Part shown: positions 7,666 to 17,505 of the stretch, one piece after another | How positions within the stretch are numbered: position 1 is the stretch's first letter | How the letters are laid out: the number at the start of each line of letters is the position of its first letter | Assembly: GCF_004359985.1 (NCBI RefSeq) | Contig: NZ_SMRO01000002.1 | Span: forward strand, 1,499,135 to 1,563,134 | From: Paraburkholderia flava | GTDB lineage: Bacteria > Pseudomonadota > Gammaproteobacteria > Burkholderiales > Burkholderiaceae | DNA length: 64,000 bases | Reading direction: 5' to 3' | Program-made: the position numbers and the translations under genes | The notes under the pieces: model-generated | The model's input: only the letters and a program-made list of their open reading frames with translations | Database searches by the model: none | Told to the model about the DNA's origin: nothing

Positions 7666-8223
7666 ATGGCGACTATACAAACGCAGGCGAGTGACGAGTT
7701 AAAGACCGAATTTGTGCTGGCTGGTCGATTCTGGGCCAGTGTAAGCGTGACGGTGATATGTTTTATCGCCGCCGTTTATATGTATGGGGCTAGCGATCAT
7801 CCCTGGGTTGGATTGCGCTGGTTCGCGTGGCGAGCGATGGGAGTAAGTTTTGAACAGCGGCAAGCCCTCAGTGCCGCGTTTTTCACCATCGTGGCGCTGG
7901 GTTGTTTTGTCTGGACACTGATCGGGCCGCGACTTGCACGTCGAGTCGTCATTACTTCGACCCACATCAGGATCTATCGGGCGCAATTGGGTTCGAGCGA
8001 CCCTGTCGTGATTCCCTTTGTAGCCGTCCGCGATGCCGGTCAGCGCGAATTGCCGCCGGGCAACAGGCGTTCCGAGTGGGTCCACCGCGCCGATCGATAT
8101 TTTCACTTCGACTTCAACGGGCAGGACTTCGATTTCAGGCGCTTCGCATTCCAGAGCGATCGTGACTTTAAGCGATTCTGTGAGCTCATCGTGGACCGCA
8201 TAAATAACGCACGGCTTCAATGA
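7666..8223 (+). CDS. Inner-membrane protein with PH-like C-terminal region
   Basis: The 185-residue product (ATG 7666 with GGGGGAG about 8 bases upstream) has two membrane segments at about residues 25-45 and 65-90 followed by a soluble region. That region contains RRVVITSTHIRIYRAQ and FDFNGQDFDFRRFAFQS, which looks like the beta-rich bacterial PH domain of small two-TM proteins. Function unknown. It stands alone, about 620 bases after the defence genes, and is probably the first chromosomal gene past the element. Confidence 0.6.
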   Translation: MATIQTQASDELKTEFVLAGRFWASVSVTVICFIAAVYMYGASDHPWVGLRWFAWRAMGVSFEQRQALSAAFFTIVALGCFVWTLIGPRLARRVVITSTHIRIYRAQLGSSDPVVIPFVAVRDAGQRELPPGNRRSEWVHRADRYFHFDFNGQDFDFRRFAFQSDRDFKRFCELIVDRINNARLQ

Positions 8224-8402
8224 ACTTCAACAGTAGCGATTGGGGCGCGGCCGGTGCCGGCGGACAACGACTTCACTGAAAAGAACAATCGACGATCGCG
8301 CTGGTGAATCACCGGCGCGACATGTTCGTCAAGTCGGGGCCTTATTCGAGTTGCAGGTGCTTTGCACGTTCGTCAGTTCGACATAGACCCTTGAGAGATC
8401 GG

Positions 8403-8937
8403 TCACATAGTTATCGAAGATGACGATCTGGTCTGTAGCCGACCCTCGTAATCGCGCTTGCCGAGCGGCACGCCTCGCATGCGCAGGATGTCGTAAGCGG
8501 TAACGGCGTGGAAATGAAAGTTGGGCAGTGCAAACGAGAGGATGTAGGTTTCCGACGTGAAGGCGAGCCGTCGCGGGCCGATTTCAAGTCGAGAGCCTTG
8601 CCGCCCCAGCCGTTCACCTCATCGGGAGTGCCTTCAGCGCTGCCTCAGCCTCATGAATCATAGCCTGCAGATTAGCGAAGGGCATCGGTCCGACCAGGGC
8701 AGGCGGCGCGAACACGCCGTTCTTCACCGCCTCCAATCCCCACACGGAATGGTGCGCAAGGGCTTCGATCTGGAAATGGAAGGGGGAAATGTCGCGGAAG
8801 AGACGCGCACGCACGATGTCCTCAGGGTCGGAGGCAGTCTCGGTGCAATGCGTGACTGTGCGTGCAAGGAAGCCTGCGACAGCGCTCACTGTCTGCAGAA
8901 AGGTCGGCACGCTAAGGTCGTAGAAGGATGTTGCCAT
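8403..8937 (-). pseudogene. DUF1993 family protein, broken by two frameshifts
   Basis: The 5' part (8614-8937) reads MATSFYDLSVPTFLQTV and on through the DUF1993 core to ALKAL. The frame must then shift to continue as PDEVNGWGGKALD, and shift again near 8573-8580 to continue as EIGPRRLAFTSETYILSF and then NFHFHAVTAYDILRMRGVPL. The three pieces in order match a typical DUF1993 protein of about 170 residues, so two indels have destroyed the gene, unless they are sequencing errors. Past the end, the same strand shows a short coding-like stretch (IVIFDNYVTDLSRVYVELT) that I cannot assign. Confidence 0.8.
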
Positions 8938-9256
8938 CGGTTTCCCCTTTACCCGGGTTGGCTCGCTTGGGGTTCACACTGTAGCTGCTTCCAGGCGGCC
9001 ATTTAAGTTGATTGAATGACCCAATCTGGGCGCTTGCCGACTCGCTGCCTTCACATGCCACGCCTTGAACACAAAACTGATAACAGGCTAGGCCGCGTCA
9101 AGACGGCGAGCGTGACAGGAGCAGGGCTAGCCATTACCAACGTATAGCGCCCTGTGATCCGGTCCGGATAAACGGGCGTCCTGGCGATGGCGTCCGCTTC
9201 TGATCCCAGCGAACGTCGCCATATATCGCCCCGATCACGATACATGTCGCACGCGC
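8938..9256. other. Intergenic, no gene recognised
   Basis: About 320 bases separate the DUF1993 pseudogene start from the autotransporter stop. A minus-strand frame runs through (9051-9323) but it overlaps the autotransporter C-terminus out of frame and resembles nothing I know. No clear terminator hairpin with a T-tract was seen for the autotransporter operon. Confidence 0.5.
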
Positions 9257-12200
9257 TCAGAATGACCGCCTCACCATCACATCCACCCCCTGCTGCGACC
9301 GCCCACCCCCAGTAGCAAGCCACCCCGAATACCCCACGCTAACTTCAACACTCGGCGTCAGCGCTCCCGCGATCCGCGCAGAAGTCATCAACCTCCCATG
9401 CGGCAACGGCACACCCGATGCAGCGAACACCGTCCCATCTCCACTCGACACATCAACCGCACGCGAGCGCCGCGCCAGTTCCTGCGCATAGTCGACACTC
9501 AACTGCAGCGTCAACCGACGCGTACCTTCACCAAATGATCGATCGAGCTCGACGCCCACATACGGCTGCGCACTATGCGCAGTATCGGCACCGACCCGCA
9601 GATCCTGCCCACCCGCGCCATGCTCCGCAAAAACGCCACCCCGAAAATAGCCGTACAGAAAGCCGACATGCGGCGTCAGCACGAAAGAACCCACTGGCAT
9701 CGGCAGACTAAGCTGCGTGCCGAGCTCGACTTCATGCCCATCCGTGTCGCCATTCGCGGTACCCACCGCACCGAACGAACGACGCAGATGCATATCGTCG
9801 TAGCCGTACGAAGCCACCGCCGACAGCACGACCGGCCCCAGATGACGCGACCCGTACAACGACGCCCGCAGCGTATCGATACGACCATCGTCACCCGTCG
9901 TGCTCTCCGACAGATCGCTGTGCCCATAACCCACTGCACCACCAAACGTATAAGCCCCACGTCGCCAGTCCGCGCCCGCCGTGAACTGATACTGGTTCAC
10001 ATTGAAGCCCGGAATACCACCGGCCGCACCGTGTAGCGCGAGCCGATCGGCGGAACTCGCCACCCACAGCGACCCATCCGCCGACGCACAACGCGCGTCC
10101 GCACCACCGTCATCGCAACGCTGCGCCTGATGCCGCAGCAACTGCGTCACTGACGCTTCGCCAGCGAGCAGCGCGGTCGAACCGAGCGCCGTGAAGATGC
10201 TGGTATCGATCGGCGCAACGACGGTCACCGGCGGAGGCGTTGTCTGACCCGGCTGCGTACCTGTGCCTGTGCCAGCACCCGGATCTGTGCCCGTGTTCTG
10301 AACCGCATTGACAGCGAGATCGACCGTCGTCGCCCCATACGCAACACTCTGCGTAACCTGCGCAGCCCCCGCACCATCCGCGCTTACCGTGGTGAACTGC
10401 CCATGCACAGTCGTCGCCGAGACGATTTCATAGGTCTTGCTCGTCGCGTACGTGCCGGGATCGTAGAGCAGATGCAGCGCACCGTTCAGCGTCGCGGCGC
10501 CGTTCACCGCGAGCTTCGAAGCAGAGGTCGGATTCAGTTCGATGGTCAACGTGCCGGCCGGTTGCTGCACGTAGTCGCCCATCACGCTCAATGTGCCGAT
10601 CGAACCGCCTGGCTGCACGACGCCGTCGTTGGCGATCGAGCCGAGCACCGCACCGTGCCCGAGCAACGTGCCGTGCGCTTCGACCTGCACGTTGCCGCCG
10701 AGCTTCGCCGTCGGGCTCGCCTCATCGCCGACAGCGAGCTGTCCCGCGCTGACGACCGTCGAGCCGGCGAACGCGCTACTGTCGCCCGTGAGCGTCAGCG
10801 TGCCGGCGCCTGCCTGCGCAAACGTGCCGTTGCCCGACAGCGAGTTCGCGTAGCGCGCATCGTCGGCGCGATTGAAGACGAGCGACCCGTTGTTTGTCAG
10901 ATTGCCTGCGATGCTGCCGCCCGCGATCTGCAGCGTGCCGCCTGCGTCGATCGTCGCGCCGCTCAGCGTGCCGAAAATCTGCGCGGTGCCGCCTTGCGCG
11001 ATCGTCGTGCCGTTGACGATGCCGCCGCTCGCCACCGTCTGTCGGCCGCCGCTGCTGACCGTCGTCGCATTCGCGATACCGCCCGACGAAATCGTCTGCA
11101 ACGCAGCGACCAGCGTCGTGCCGTTGGCGATACCGCCGGACATCACCGTCTGCGCGCCGCCGTCGATCGTCGTGCGGCTCGCGACGCCGCCCGCGTGAAT
11201 CATCTGCGTGCCTTGTACGACCGATAGATCCGCGGTGCCGAACAGATCCTGCAATCCACCGTTGGCTACCTGTGCACCGTTTGTCGATCCGCCGGCATAC
11301 ACGGTCTGCGTGCCGCCGCTTGCCACCGTGGCAACAGAGGCGAGGGCGCCCGCCGATACGAATTGCTGACCACCCGAGCCGACGCTCGTCGCAGTCGCGA
11401 TGCCACCCGACTGCACGCTCTGAGAGCCGCCGTTCAGCGCGACGCCGCTCGTTGCCGCGCCCGACGAAACGATCTGCATGCCGCCCGCCATCATCGTCGC
11501 CGACGAAACAGTGCCGCCTGCGTCGACGGTTTGTACGCCGCCGCTGCCGACCACCGTGCCGCTCGCGATGCCGCCCGAGCCGATCTGCTGCGTGCCACCG
11601 CCATCGACGACAGTCGCGTTTGCCACGCCGCCCGACGTCACCGCCTGGACGCCACCTGATTCGACATGCGCACCGTTCGCGACCCCGAGGGCGAGCACGT
11701 TCTGCGTGCCGCCTGAGCTGATCAGTGTGCCGGTCGCCACACCACCGGACGATACGTACTGCGAGCCCCCCGCGAGTTGCGCGCCGCTCGCCGTCGAGCC
11801 TGACGACACATACTGCGCGCCGCCGCTGCCGACCATCGTGTTCGACACGATCGCACCTTGATAAAGTGTTTGCGTGCCGCCGTCGTCGACGCGCGTGCCG
11901 TTGGCGATGCCGCCCGACGACACGGTCTGCTGTCCACCGCTCAGCACGATCGCGCCGCTCGCTTCGCCGCCGCTCGCGATCCGCTGATTGCCGCCGAGGT
12001 CGATCGTCGTGGCGCTTGCGACGCCGCCGGAGAGGATGTTTTGGAGGCCGCCGCTTGTGATAGTCGTACTGCTTGCTGTCCCGCCGGCCGAGACGGTTTG
12101 CAGGCCGCCGTCGTCGATCGTCGTCTGGTTCGCGACGCCGCCTGCCGACACCGTCTGCACGCCGCCACTCGAAACGACCGTACCGGTTGCACTGCCCGCA

Positions 12201-14236
12201 GCGAAGATCGTCTGCGTCCCGCCGCCGACGAGCGTCGCACCGCTCGCGCTCCCACCGGACAACACGTTTTGCTGACCACCGCCCGTGACCGTCGTCGCGC
12301 TAGCAAGACCACCGGCAGAAACCGTCTGCACGCCCCCATTGCTAACCGTCGTACCGCTGGTCGCACCGCCTGAAGACACGACCTGCAAGCCACCGCTAGA
12401 AACCGTCGCCGCATTCACGATGCCGCCCGACGACACCGTCTGCGTGCCGCCGTTACCGATCGTCGTCTGGTTCGCGATGCCGCCGCCGTACACGGTCATC
12501 GTTCCCGCGCTGCCGACCGACGTCGCATTCGCCACGCCGCCCGACGACACGTTCTCCTGCCCAAAATTCGATACCTGCGATCCGTTCGTCACGCCGCCTG
12601 TCGAGACGTCCTCGAGCCCGAAATTCGACACTACCGTGCCGCTCGTGATGCCGCCGGCCGACACGGTCAGATGGGATGAATCCAGCGTGTTGACGGCGAG
12701 CCCGCCGGAGACGACAACGCCGTTGCCGAACGTGCCGATCACGGTGCCGTTCGCGACGCCGCCTCTCGTCACGGTGAACGCAGCGCCGTTTTCGAGCAGC
12801 AGGCCGGACGCCACGCCGCCCGACACCGTGAAGGTGCCGAGCGAATTGGTGCCGCTGACGAACGTGTCGTCGGTCGTGCCGCTGAACGCGGCGCCCGCGT
12901 TCAGCGTGAGGCTGGTCGCGGTGCCGCCGGAGCCGACCGCGATCGTGCCGTTGCCGAACACCGTGGTGCCGCTCGCGATGCCGCCCGCCGATACCAGCTG
13001 CGTGCCGCCGCTCGACACGAGCGTGCCGGACGTGACGCCGCCGTCGACATCCTGCACGCCGGTGCTGCTGAGTGTCGTGCCGCGCGCGATACCGCCCGAC
13101 AGCACGTTTTCGCGCGAGTTCGTATCGACGATGCTGCCGCTCGCGATACCGCCCGAGAGGATCGTCTGCTGCGCGAAACTGAGGACGTGAGTATCGAGCG
13201 AGAGACCGCCCGCCGACACGATCTGCGTGAACATGTCCTGCGTGTTCACCGCCGTGCCGCCGCTCATCACGAGCTGCGTGCTGTGGATGATCGTGCCGCT
13301 CGCGACACCGCCGGACAGCACGCTGAAGAGCGCGCCGTTCTCGAGCAGCACGCCCGACGCGACGCCGCCGGAAATCGTGAACGTGCCGGCCGCGTTGGTG
13401 CCCGACACGTTGCCCACGGACGTATCCGCGACGAGGATGCCGCCGCTCTGTTGCACGATGCCCGTCGCGTTGCCGCCGGCGCTGATGTGCAACTGGCCGC
13501 CGCTCGTGACCGTCGACGCCACCGCGAGGCCACCCGACAGCACCGTTTGCGCCGCGCCGTTGGCGATCGTCGTCGCGCTCGCGACACCCGCCTCGAGCAC
13601 GTTTTGCGCGCCGCCATTCGAGAGCGTCGTGCCGCTCGCAATGCCGCCCGACACCGTATCCTGCCGGCCGCCATTCGTGACGATCGCGGCCGCCGCGAAG
13701 CCGCCGCCGGTGACGTTTTGCGCGCCGCCGTTGCCGACCATCGTGCTGCTGGCGATCGCACCGGACGAAACGATCTGCTGTCCGCCGGCACCGACCGACG
13801 TGCCGCTCGTGAGACCGCCGTTCTGGACGATCTCTGTACCGAAGTCCTGCGTCGCATACGCGATGCCGCCGGACATGACGGTCTCGACACCGCCCGGGTT
13901 GATGAAGCTCGAACGCGTCACGCCGCCTGAACCGACGTTCAGCAAACCTTGCCCGTTGACCGTCGACGAATCCGCTTCGCCGAACACGTTGAGCGTCTGG
14001 TTCGTGCCGACCGTCGTACCGCTGACCGTGACGCCGGCGGCGACCGTCGTTTGCGCGTGTGCTGCTGTCGGCGAGAAGAGCGCCGGTGTCGCGAGCAGGC
14101 CGGTCAGCAGACGTGCTGCGCGTCGTGGCGAGACCTCGGGCACATAACCGTAGACGCCGTTGCCGGAGACCCGCAGCGTGGTCATGTCGCGCCAGGTTGC
14201 CGAGTACGCGTCAGGACCTGTTGTGTCGATCCTCAT
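9257..14236 (-). CDS. AIDA-I-type autotransporter adhesin
   Basis: A 1659-residue type V secretion protein. The N-terminus has a long extended signal region ending near FSPTAAHAQ (about residue 60). A passenger of dozens of roughly 19-20-residue repeats follows, of the form GGxQxVxSGGxAxxTxV, typical of AIDA repeats that form a beta-helix. Near residue 1150 come PATR-like (GTLTLTGDSSAFAGSTVVSAG) and autotransporter beta-strand segments, then a Gly/Thr/Pro linker, and a C-terminal beta-barrel of about 280 residues ending DVMVRRSF with the terminal Phe favoured by BAM. It lies 50 bases downstream of a BAHT-type heptosyltransferase gene, the enzyme class that glycosylates AIDA-type repeats. Probable role: surface adhesion or aggregation. 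Confidence 0.95.
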   Translation of the reverse strand: MRIDTTGPDAYSATWRDMTTLRVSGNGVYGYVPEVSPRRAARLLTGLLATPALFSPTAAHAQTTVAAGVTVSGTTVGTNQTLNVFGEADSSTVNGQGLLNVGSGGVTRSSFINPGGVETVMSGGIAYATQDFGTEIVQNGGLTSGTSVGAGGQQIVSSGAIASSTMVGNGGAQNVTGGGFAAAAIVTNGGRQDTVSGGIASGTTLSNGGAQNVLEAGVASATTIANGAAQTVLSGGLAVASTVTSGGQLHISAGGNATGIVQQSGGILVADTSVGNVSGTNAAGTFTISGGVASGVLLENGALFSVLSGGVASGTIIHSTQLVMSGGTAVNTQDMFTQIVSAGGLSLDTHVLSFAQQTILSGGIASGSIVDTNSRENVLSGGIARGTTLSSTGVQDVDGGVTSGTLVSSGGTQLVSAGGIASGTTVFGNGTIAVGSGGTATSLTLNAGAAFSGTTDDTFVSGTNSLGTFTVSGGVASGLLLENGAAFTVTRGGVANGTVIGTFGNGVVVSGGLAVNTLDSSHLTVSAGGITSGTVVSNFGLEDVSTGGVTNGSQVSNFGQENVSSGGVANATSVGSAGTMTVYGGGIANQTTIGNGGTQTVSSGGIVNAATVSSGGLQVVSSGGATSGTTVSNGGVQTVSAGGLASATTVTGGGQQNVLSGGSASGATLVGGGTQTIFAAGSATGTVVSSGGVQTVSAGGVANQTTIDDGGLQTVSAGGTASSTTITSGGLQNILSGGVASATTIDLGGNQRIASGGEASGAIVLSGGQQTVSSGGIANGTRVDDGGTQTLYQGAIVSNTMVGSGGAQYVSSGSTASGAQLAGGSQYVSSGGVATGTLISSGGTQNVLALGVANGAHVESGGVQAVTSGGVANATVVDGGGTQQIGSGGIASGTVVGSGGVQTVDAGGTVSSATMMAGGMQIVSSGAATSGVALNGGSQSVQSGGIATATSVGSGGQQFVSAGALASVATVASGGTQTVYAGGSTNGAQVANGGLQDLFGTADLSVVQGTQMIHAGGVASRTTIDGGAQTVMSGGIANGTTLVAALQTISSGGIANATTVSSGGRQTVASGGIVNGTTIAQGGTAQIFGTLSGATIDAGGTLQIAGGSIAGNLTNNGSLVFNRADDARYANSLSGNGTFAQAGAGTLTLTGDSSAFAGSTVVSAGQLAVGDEASPTAKLGGNVQVEAHGTLLGHGAVLGSIANDGVVQPGGSIGTLSVMGDYVQQPAGTLTIELNPTSASKLAVNGAATLNGALHLLYDPGTYATSKTYEIVSATTVHGQFTTVSADGAGAAQVTQSVAYGATTVDLAVNAVQNTGTDPGAGTGTGTQPGQTTPPPVTVVAPIDTSIFTALGSTALLAGEASVTQLLRHQAQRCDDGGADARCASADGSLWVASSADRLALHGAAGGIPGFNVNQYQFTAGADWRRGAYTFGGAVGYGHSDLSESTTGDDGRIDTLRASLYGSRHLGPVVLSAVASYGYDDMHLRRSFGAVGTANGDTDGHEVELGTQLSLPMPVGSFVLTPHVGFLYGYFRGGVFAEHGAGGQDLRVGADTAHSAQPYVGVELDRSFGEGTRRLTLQLSVDYAQELARRSRAVDVSSGDGTVFAASGVPLPHGRLMTSARIAGALTPSVEVSVGYSGWLATGGGRSQQGVDVMVRRSF
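9900..14060 (-). repeat. Intragenic tandem repeats of the autotransporter passenger
   Basis: Roughly 57-60-base imperfect repeats encode the SGG-centred AIDA units from about 10,980 to 14,000. Within them a larger block is duplicated: the segment with FTISGGVASGVLLENGALF (about 13,320-13,400) recurs as FTVSGGVASGLLLENGAAF (about 12,780-12,850). The repeats are the reason several long antisense open frames exist here. Confidence 0.8.
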
Positions 14237-14286
14237 TGCCGATCCCTTGCAAAGATGTTGGTGTGGTGCTGTCGTACATGCCGGGT

Positions 14287-15549
14287 TCAGTCAATCGCAT
14301 CCGGAATCGTCCGGATCGCATCGATGACCTGTTTCGATTCGATCAGCCGCGTGCATTCGAATTGCCGCGACGTACCCTTGTGTCGCGGGCACCACATGAA
14401 GTCGTGATGATCGAAGCGCAGGCGCAGATCGTTCCAGCAACTGTTGCACGCGTGATAGTTGATCACCCGGAACGGCGTATGAAACTCGTTCACCGGATGC
14501 GTGAAGCCGCTGATCATCACGACCGGCGTGCGCGTCGCCCACGCGAGCCACGCGAGGCCGCTCGACAGTCCGACGAAGAACGCCGCATGCTTGAGCCAGC
14601 GCGCGCGCTCGACGAGCGGCCGGTCGCCGGTTTCGTCTTCGGCGCCGTGCGGAATGTGATTCCACGACATGCCGGTGCCGTGCACTTTCTTCTGGTCGAT
14701 ACAGATCACGCGATAACCCGACGATTTCAGGAACGCGATCACGTCGTGCCAGCCGGTCGGGTTGTTCCAGTACTTGCACTGCGTCGAACTCTGCACGGCG
14801 ATGCAGACGTACGGTTCGTCGATCGGACGCGTGTCGTCGGGCAATGCGACTTGCGGCGGTTCCTCGCGCGGATCGACGCCGAGGATGTAGCCCGCCGTCC
14901 GATGCAATCCGACGAGACGGAAGTCGCTCGGTTGCCGGATGCATTCTTCGTCGTCGAAGAAGAGGCCGAGGCTATAGGTCGCGTAATAGCGTTGCGACCG
15001 GACCTGTTCGTGCGTGACGAACTCGATGTCCGGATATGCGTCGCGGAAGAGGGGGATCAGCCTGTCGGACATCGCGCAGGTGAGGCGGCATCCGTGCTTG
15101 CGCTGAAACGCGGCGGCGTAGGGCATCCAGCCGATCGTGTCGCCGAGCGTGCCGACCGGGAACTGCACGAGCACGTCTTTGCCCGAAGCGTCGTAGACGT
15201 GCTGCAACGTCGGCGGCGATTTGCTGTCGCGCGCAAGCGCTACGCGTGGCCAGACGAGGATCTCGAAGCGCGCATAGTACTTCCGCGTACTCGCGACGAG
15301 GCCATGCGCAATGTCTGTTTCGAACAGCACGTTGCCGGTGTCGCAGTCGCGCAGGCAGACGCGCCAGTTGCCCGCGGGCAGCGTGACCCGACAGCCGTCG
15401 TTGAAGTCGAAGCGGATGCCGGCCGGTCCCTGCTGCGTGGGCACGCTAGCGGGTGGCGGATAGGCCGGTACCGGCGATGGTCCGGCGACGGCACTTTGTA
15501 CGGGAGCATCGGAAGCACTGCTGGCTGGCGCGGCAACATCGATATGCAT
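14287..15549 (-). CDS. Autotransporter O-heptosyltransferase (BAHT family, TibC/Aah-like)
   Basis: The 420-residue protein matches bacterial autotransporter heptosyltransferases, which move heptose from an ADP-activated donor onto Ser residues of AIDA-type repeats in the cytoplasm before export. The family's iron-binding cysteines are visible near the C-terminus as C-x2-C-x15-C-x11-C, beginning in HACNSCWND and ending in FECTRLI. Other features are FPVGTLGDTIGWMPYAAAF, and SSTQCKYWNNPTGW and GLSSGLAWLAWA in the catalytic GT-B-like region. Length fits TibC (about 400). It is first in a two-gene operon with the autotransporter, its evident substrate. Confidence 0.9.
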   Translation of the reverse strand: MHIDVAAPASSASDAPVQSAVAGPSPVPAYPPPASVPTQQGPAGIRFDFNDGCRVTLPAGNWRVCLRDCDTGNVLFETDIAHGLVASTRKYYARFEILVWPRVALARDSKSPPTLQHVYDASGKDVLVQFPVGTLGDTIGWMPYAAAFQRKHGCRLTCAMSDRLIPLFRDAYPDIEFVTHEQVRSQRYYATYSLGLFFDDEECIRQPSDFRLVGLHRTAGYILGVDPREEPPQVALPDDTRPIDEPYVCIAVQSSTQCKYWNNPTGWHDVIAFLKSSGYRVICIDQKKVHGTGMSWNHIPHGAEDETGDRPLVERARWLKHAAFFVGLSSGLAWLAWATRTPVVMISGFTHPVNEFHTPFRVINYHACNSCWNDLRLRFDHHDFMWCPRHKGTSRQFECTRLIESKQVIDAIRTIPDAID

Positions 15550-15795
15550 AGTGGTTCGGTTCGTATCGCGTCTTTCGAAGTGGCGGAATGTCGTACGCCC
15601 TTTTTCGGTTTACGGCAGCTTTTCTGAAGTTTGTATGGTGTGAAATGCGATAGGGGTGTTGGCGCATCGATGGAGCGACGAAACGCAGCGCAGGTTTTGA
15701 TCATCGAAAAACCGCAGTGCATCGCTTGTGGTCGAAAGGACGGGCGTATGCGGTTATCCTGACGCCTGCCCTTGTGTCTTACTGCAGGTCGTCGC

Positions 15796-17505
15796 ATGTC
15801 TCTCTTTTTTTCCGCGTTCGATGCGCATCAGGCTGGCCGTCTGCAGGAGGCCGAGGACGGTTATCGCCAGGTGCTCGCCGATGAACCGCAACACGCCGAC
15901 GCATTGCATCTGCTTGGCCTGATCCACGGTCTGCGGGGCGATACCGCGCGAGCCGAAGCGTTGATCCGCGAAGCGCTGTCGCATCACGAGAACCCGGTCT
16001 TTCTGTGCAATCTGGCTAACCTGCTGATCGATCAGGTACGGCGCGAAGAGGCCGAGGCGCTGTCGCGCCGCGCGCTCGAACTCGATCCGGATTACTTCCT
16101 CGCGCATCATCGTCTCGGCACGGCGCTGATGGGGATGAAACGTTTGCCGGAAGCCGAGGCCGCGTTTCGTCGTGCGCTCGATATCGATCCGCACGCAGCC
16201 GATGCGCTGAACAACCTCGGCACGATCCTCGTCGATACCGCGCGTCGCGACGAAGCGGAGGCGATCTATCTCCGCGCGCTGGAGGCCGACGCTCACCACG
16301 TTCACGCGCTCTACAACCTCGGCTTGCTGCTGTTGCGCACTTATCGATTCGACGACGCCGTGCAGGCGTTCACGCGCGCGCTCGCGGTCGATCCCGCGCA
16401 CGTCGATGCGCTGAATAACCTCGGCTCTGCGTTAAGCCATGCCGGGCGTCGTGCGGAAGCGGAGGCGGCGTACCGCGCTGCGATCGCGCGCGCGCCAACG
16501 TTTGCGGACGCGCACTGGAATCTCGCGATCCTGCTGTTGAAGCAGGGACGTTACGCGGAGGGCTGGCCGCACGGCGAGTTTCGCCATGACCCGCAACTGC
16601 GCCCCGATCTCCAGCGGCCCGCTTATGCGCAGTGGCGCGGCGAACCGCTGCACGGCAAATCGATCGCGCTCTGGCCGGAGCAGGGTCACGGCGACTACAT
16701 CCAGTTCGCGCGCTACGTGCCGTTGCTGAAAGCGCGCGGTGCTGCATGGATCGCGTTGATCTGTCCGCAGCCGCTGCAGCCGTTACTCGCGACACTCGAC
16801 GGTGTCGACGAAATCGCGACGGTGCCGTCGGCGGTCGCGCCGCATGATTACTGGTCGTTCTTCATGAGCCTGCCGTTTCATTGCGGCACGACGCTCGACA
16901 CGATTCCCGCGCGGTTGCCGTATCTGCATGCGTTGCCGGAGCGGGTGACGCACTGGCGCGACCGGTTGCCTGCGCGCTCGCGGCAACATCGGCTGCGGGT
17001 CGGTCTGGTGTGGCGTGGCTTCGCCGGGCATCAGCATGACGATGCGCGCTCGCTGCCTGGTCTCGCGACGCTCGCACCGCTGTGGTGGGTGCCCGGCGCG
17101 ACGTTCGTGAGCCTGCAGATGGACGAGTCGCCCAACGAAGTGATGCAGGGCGGCACGCATCTGCCGCTCGTGCGGCTCGGCCCGCATATCGCCGATTTCG
17201 CCGATACGGCGGCGATCGTCAGCGAGCTCGATCTCGTCATCTGTGTGGATACCGCGATTGCGCATGTCGCGGGTGCGCTCGGCAAGCCGTGCTGGTTGAT
17301 GCTGTCGAAGCATTGGGTCGACTGGCGGTGGTTGCCGGATAGCGACCTTTGCGATGACACGTCCCCGTGGTATCCGAACTCGGTGCGGTTGTTCCGGCAG
17401 ACATGTCATGGCGACTGGCGCGAAGTGGTCGAGCGGGTTGCTGTTGCGCTGCGTGAACATATCGCGGCATCGAGCGCAAACACAGAAACGAAGGAGACAC
17501 CATGA
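15796..17505 (+). CDS. TPR-repeat glycosyltransferase (family 9-like)
   Basis: The 569-residue product from ATG 15796 ([20 protein letters not shown]) has about seven tetratricopeptide repeats over residues 1-260. Repeats such as [20 protein letters not shown] are clear. A C-terminal glycosyltransferase-9/heptosyltransferase-like domain follows, with [32 protein letters not shown] and [20 protein letters not shown]. The last segment is the nucleotide-sugar-binding region of this class. It diverges from the autotransporter heptosyltransferase gene across 246 bases, so a role in the same surface glycosylation is possible but unproven. Its stop overlaps the next start as ATGA. Confidence 0.82.
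   Translation: MSLFFSAFDAHQAGRLQEAEDGYRQVLADEPQHADALHLLGLIHGLRGDTARAEALIREALSHHENPVFLCNLANLLIDQVRREEAEALSRRALELDPDYFLAHHRLGTALMGMKRLPEAEAAFRRALDIDPHAADALNNLGTILVDTARRDEAEAIYLRALEADAHHVHALYNLGLLLLRTYRFDDAVQAFTRALAVDPAHVDALNNLGSALSHAGRRAEAEAAYRAAIARAPTFADAHWNLAILLLKQGRYAEGWPHGEFRHDPQLRPDLQRPAYAQWRGEPLHGKSIALWPEQGHGDYIQFARYVPLLKARGAAWIALICPQPLQPLLATLDGVDEIATVPSAVAPHDYWSFFMSLPFHCGTTLDTIPARLPYLHALPERVTHWRDRLPARSRQHRLRVGLVWRGFAGHQHDDARSLPGLATLAPLWWVPGATFVSLQMDESPNEVMQGGTHLPLVRLGPHIADFADTAAIVSELDLVICVDTAIAHVAGALGKPCWLMLSKHWVDWRWLPDSDLCDDTSPWYPNSVRLFRQTCHGDWREVVERVAVALREHIAASSANTETKETP

Noticed and set aside
9051..9323. 90-codon minus-strand frame overlapping the autotransporter C-terminus
   Set aside because: It uses another frame of the beta-barrel end and has no recognised family.
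9900..14060. Regular short repeats that might suggest a CRISPR array
   Set aside because: The repeats are imperfect, in one long reading frame, lack unique spacers, and translate to AIDA-type units of an autotransporter.
14059..15627. A 522-codon plus-strand open frame opposite the heptosyltransferase gene
   Set aside because: It overlaps the autotransporter start and the whole heptosyltransferase gene, is Arg-rich with no family resemblance, and is explained by GC bias on the opposite strand.
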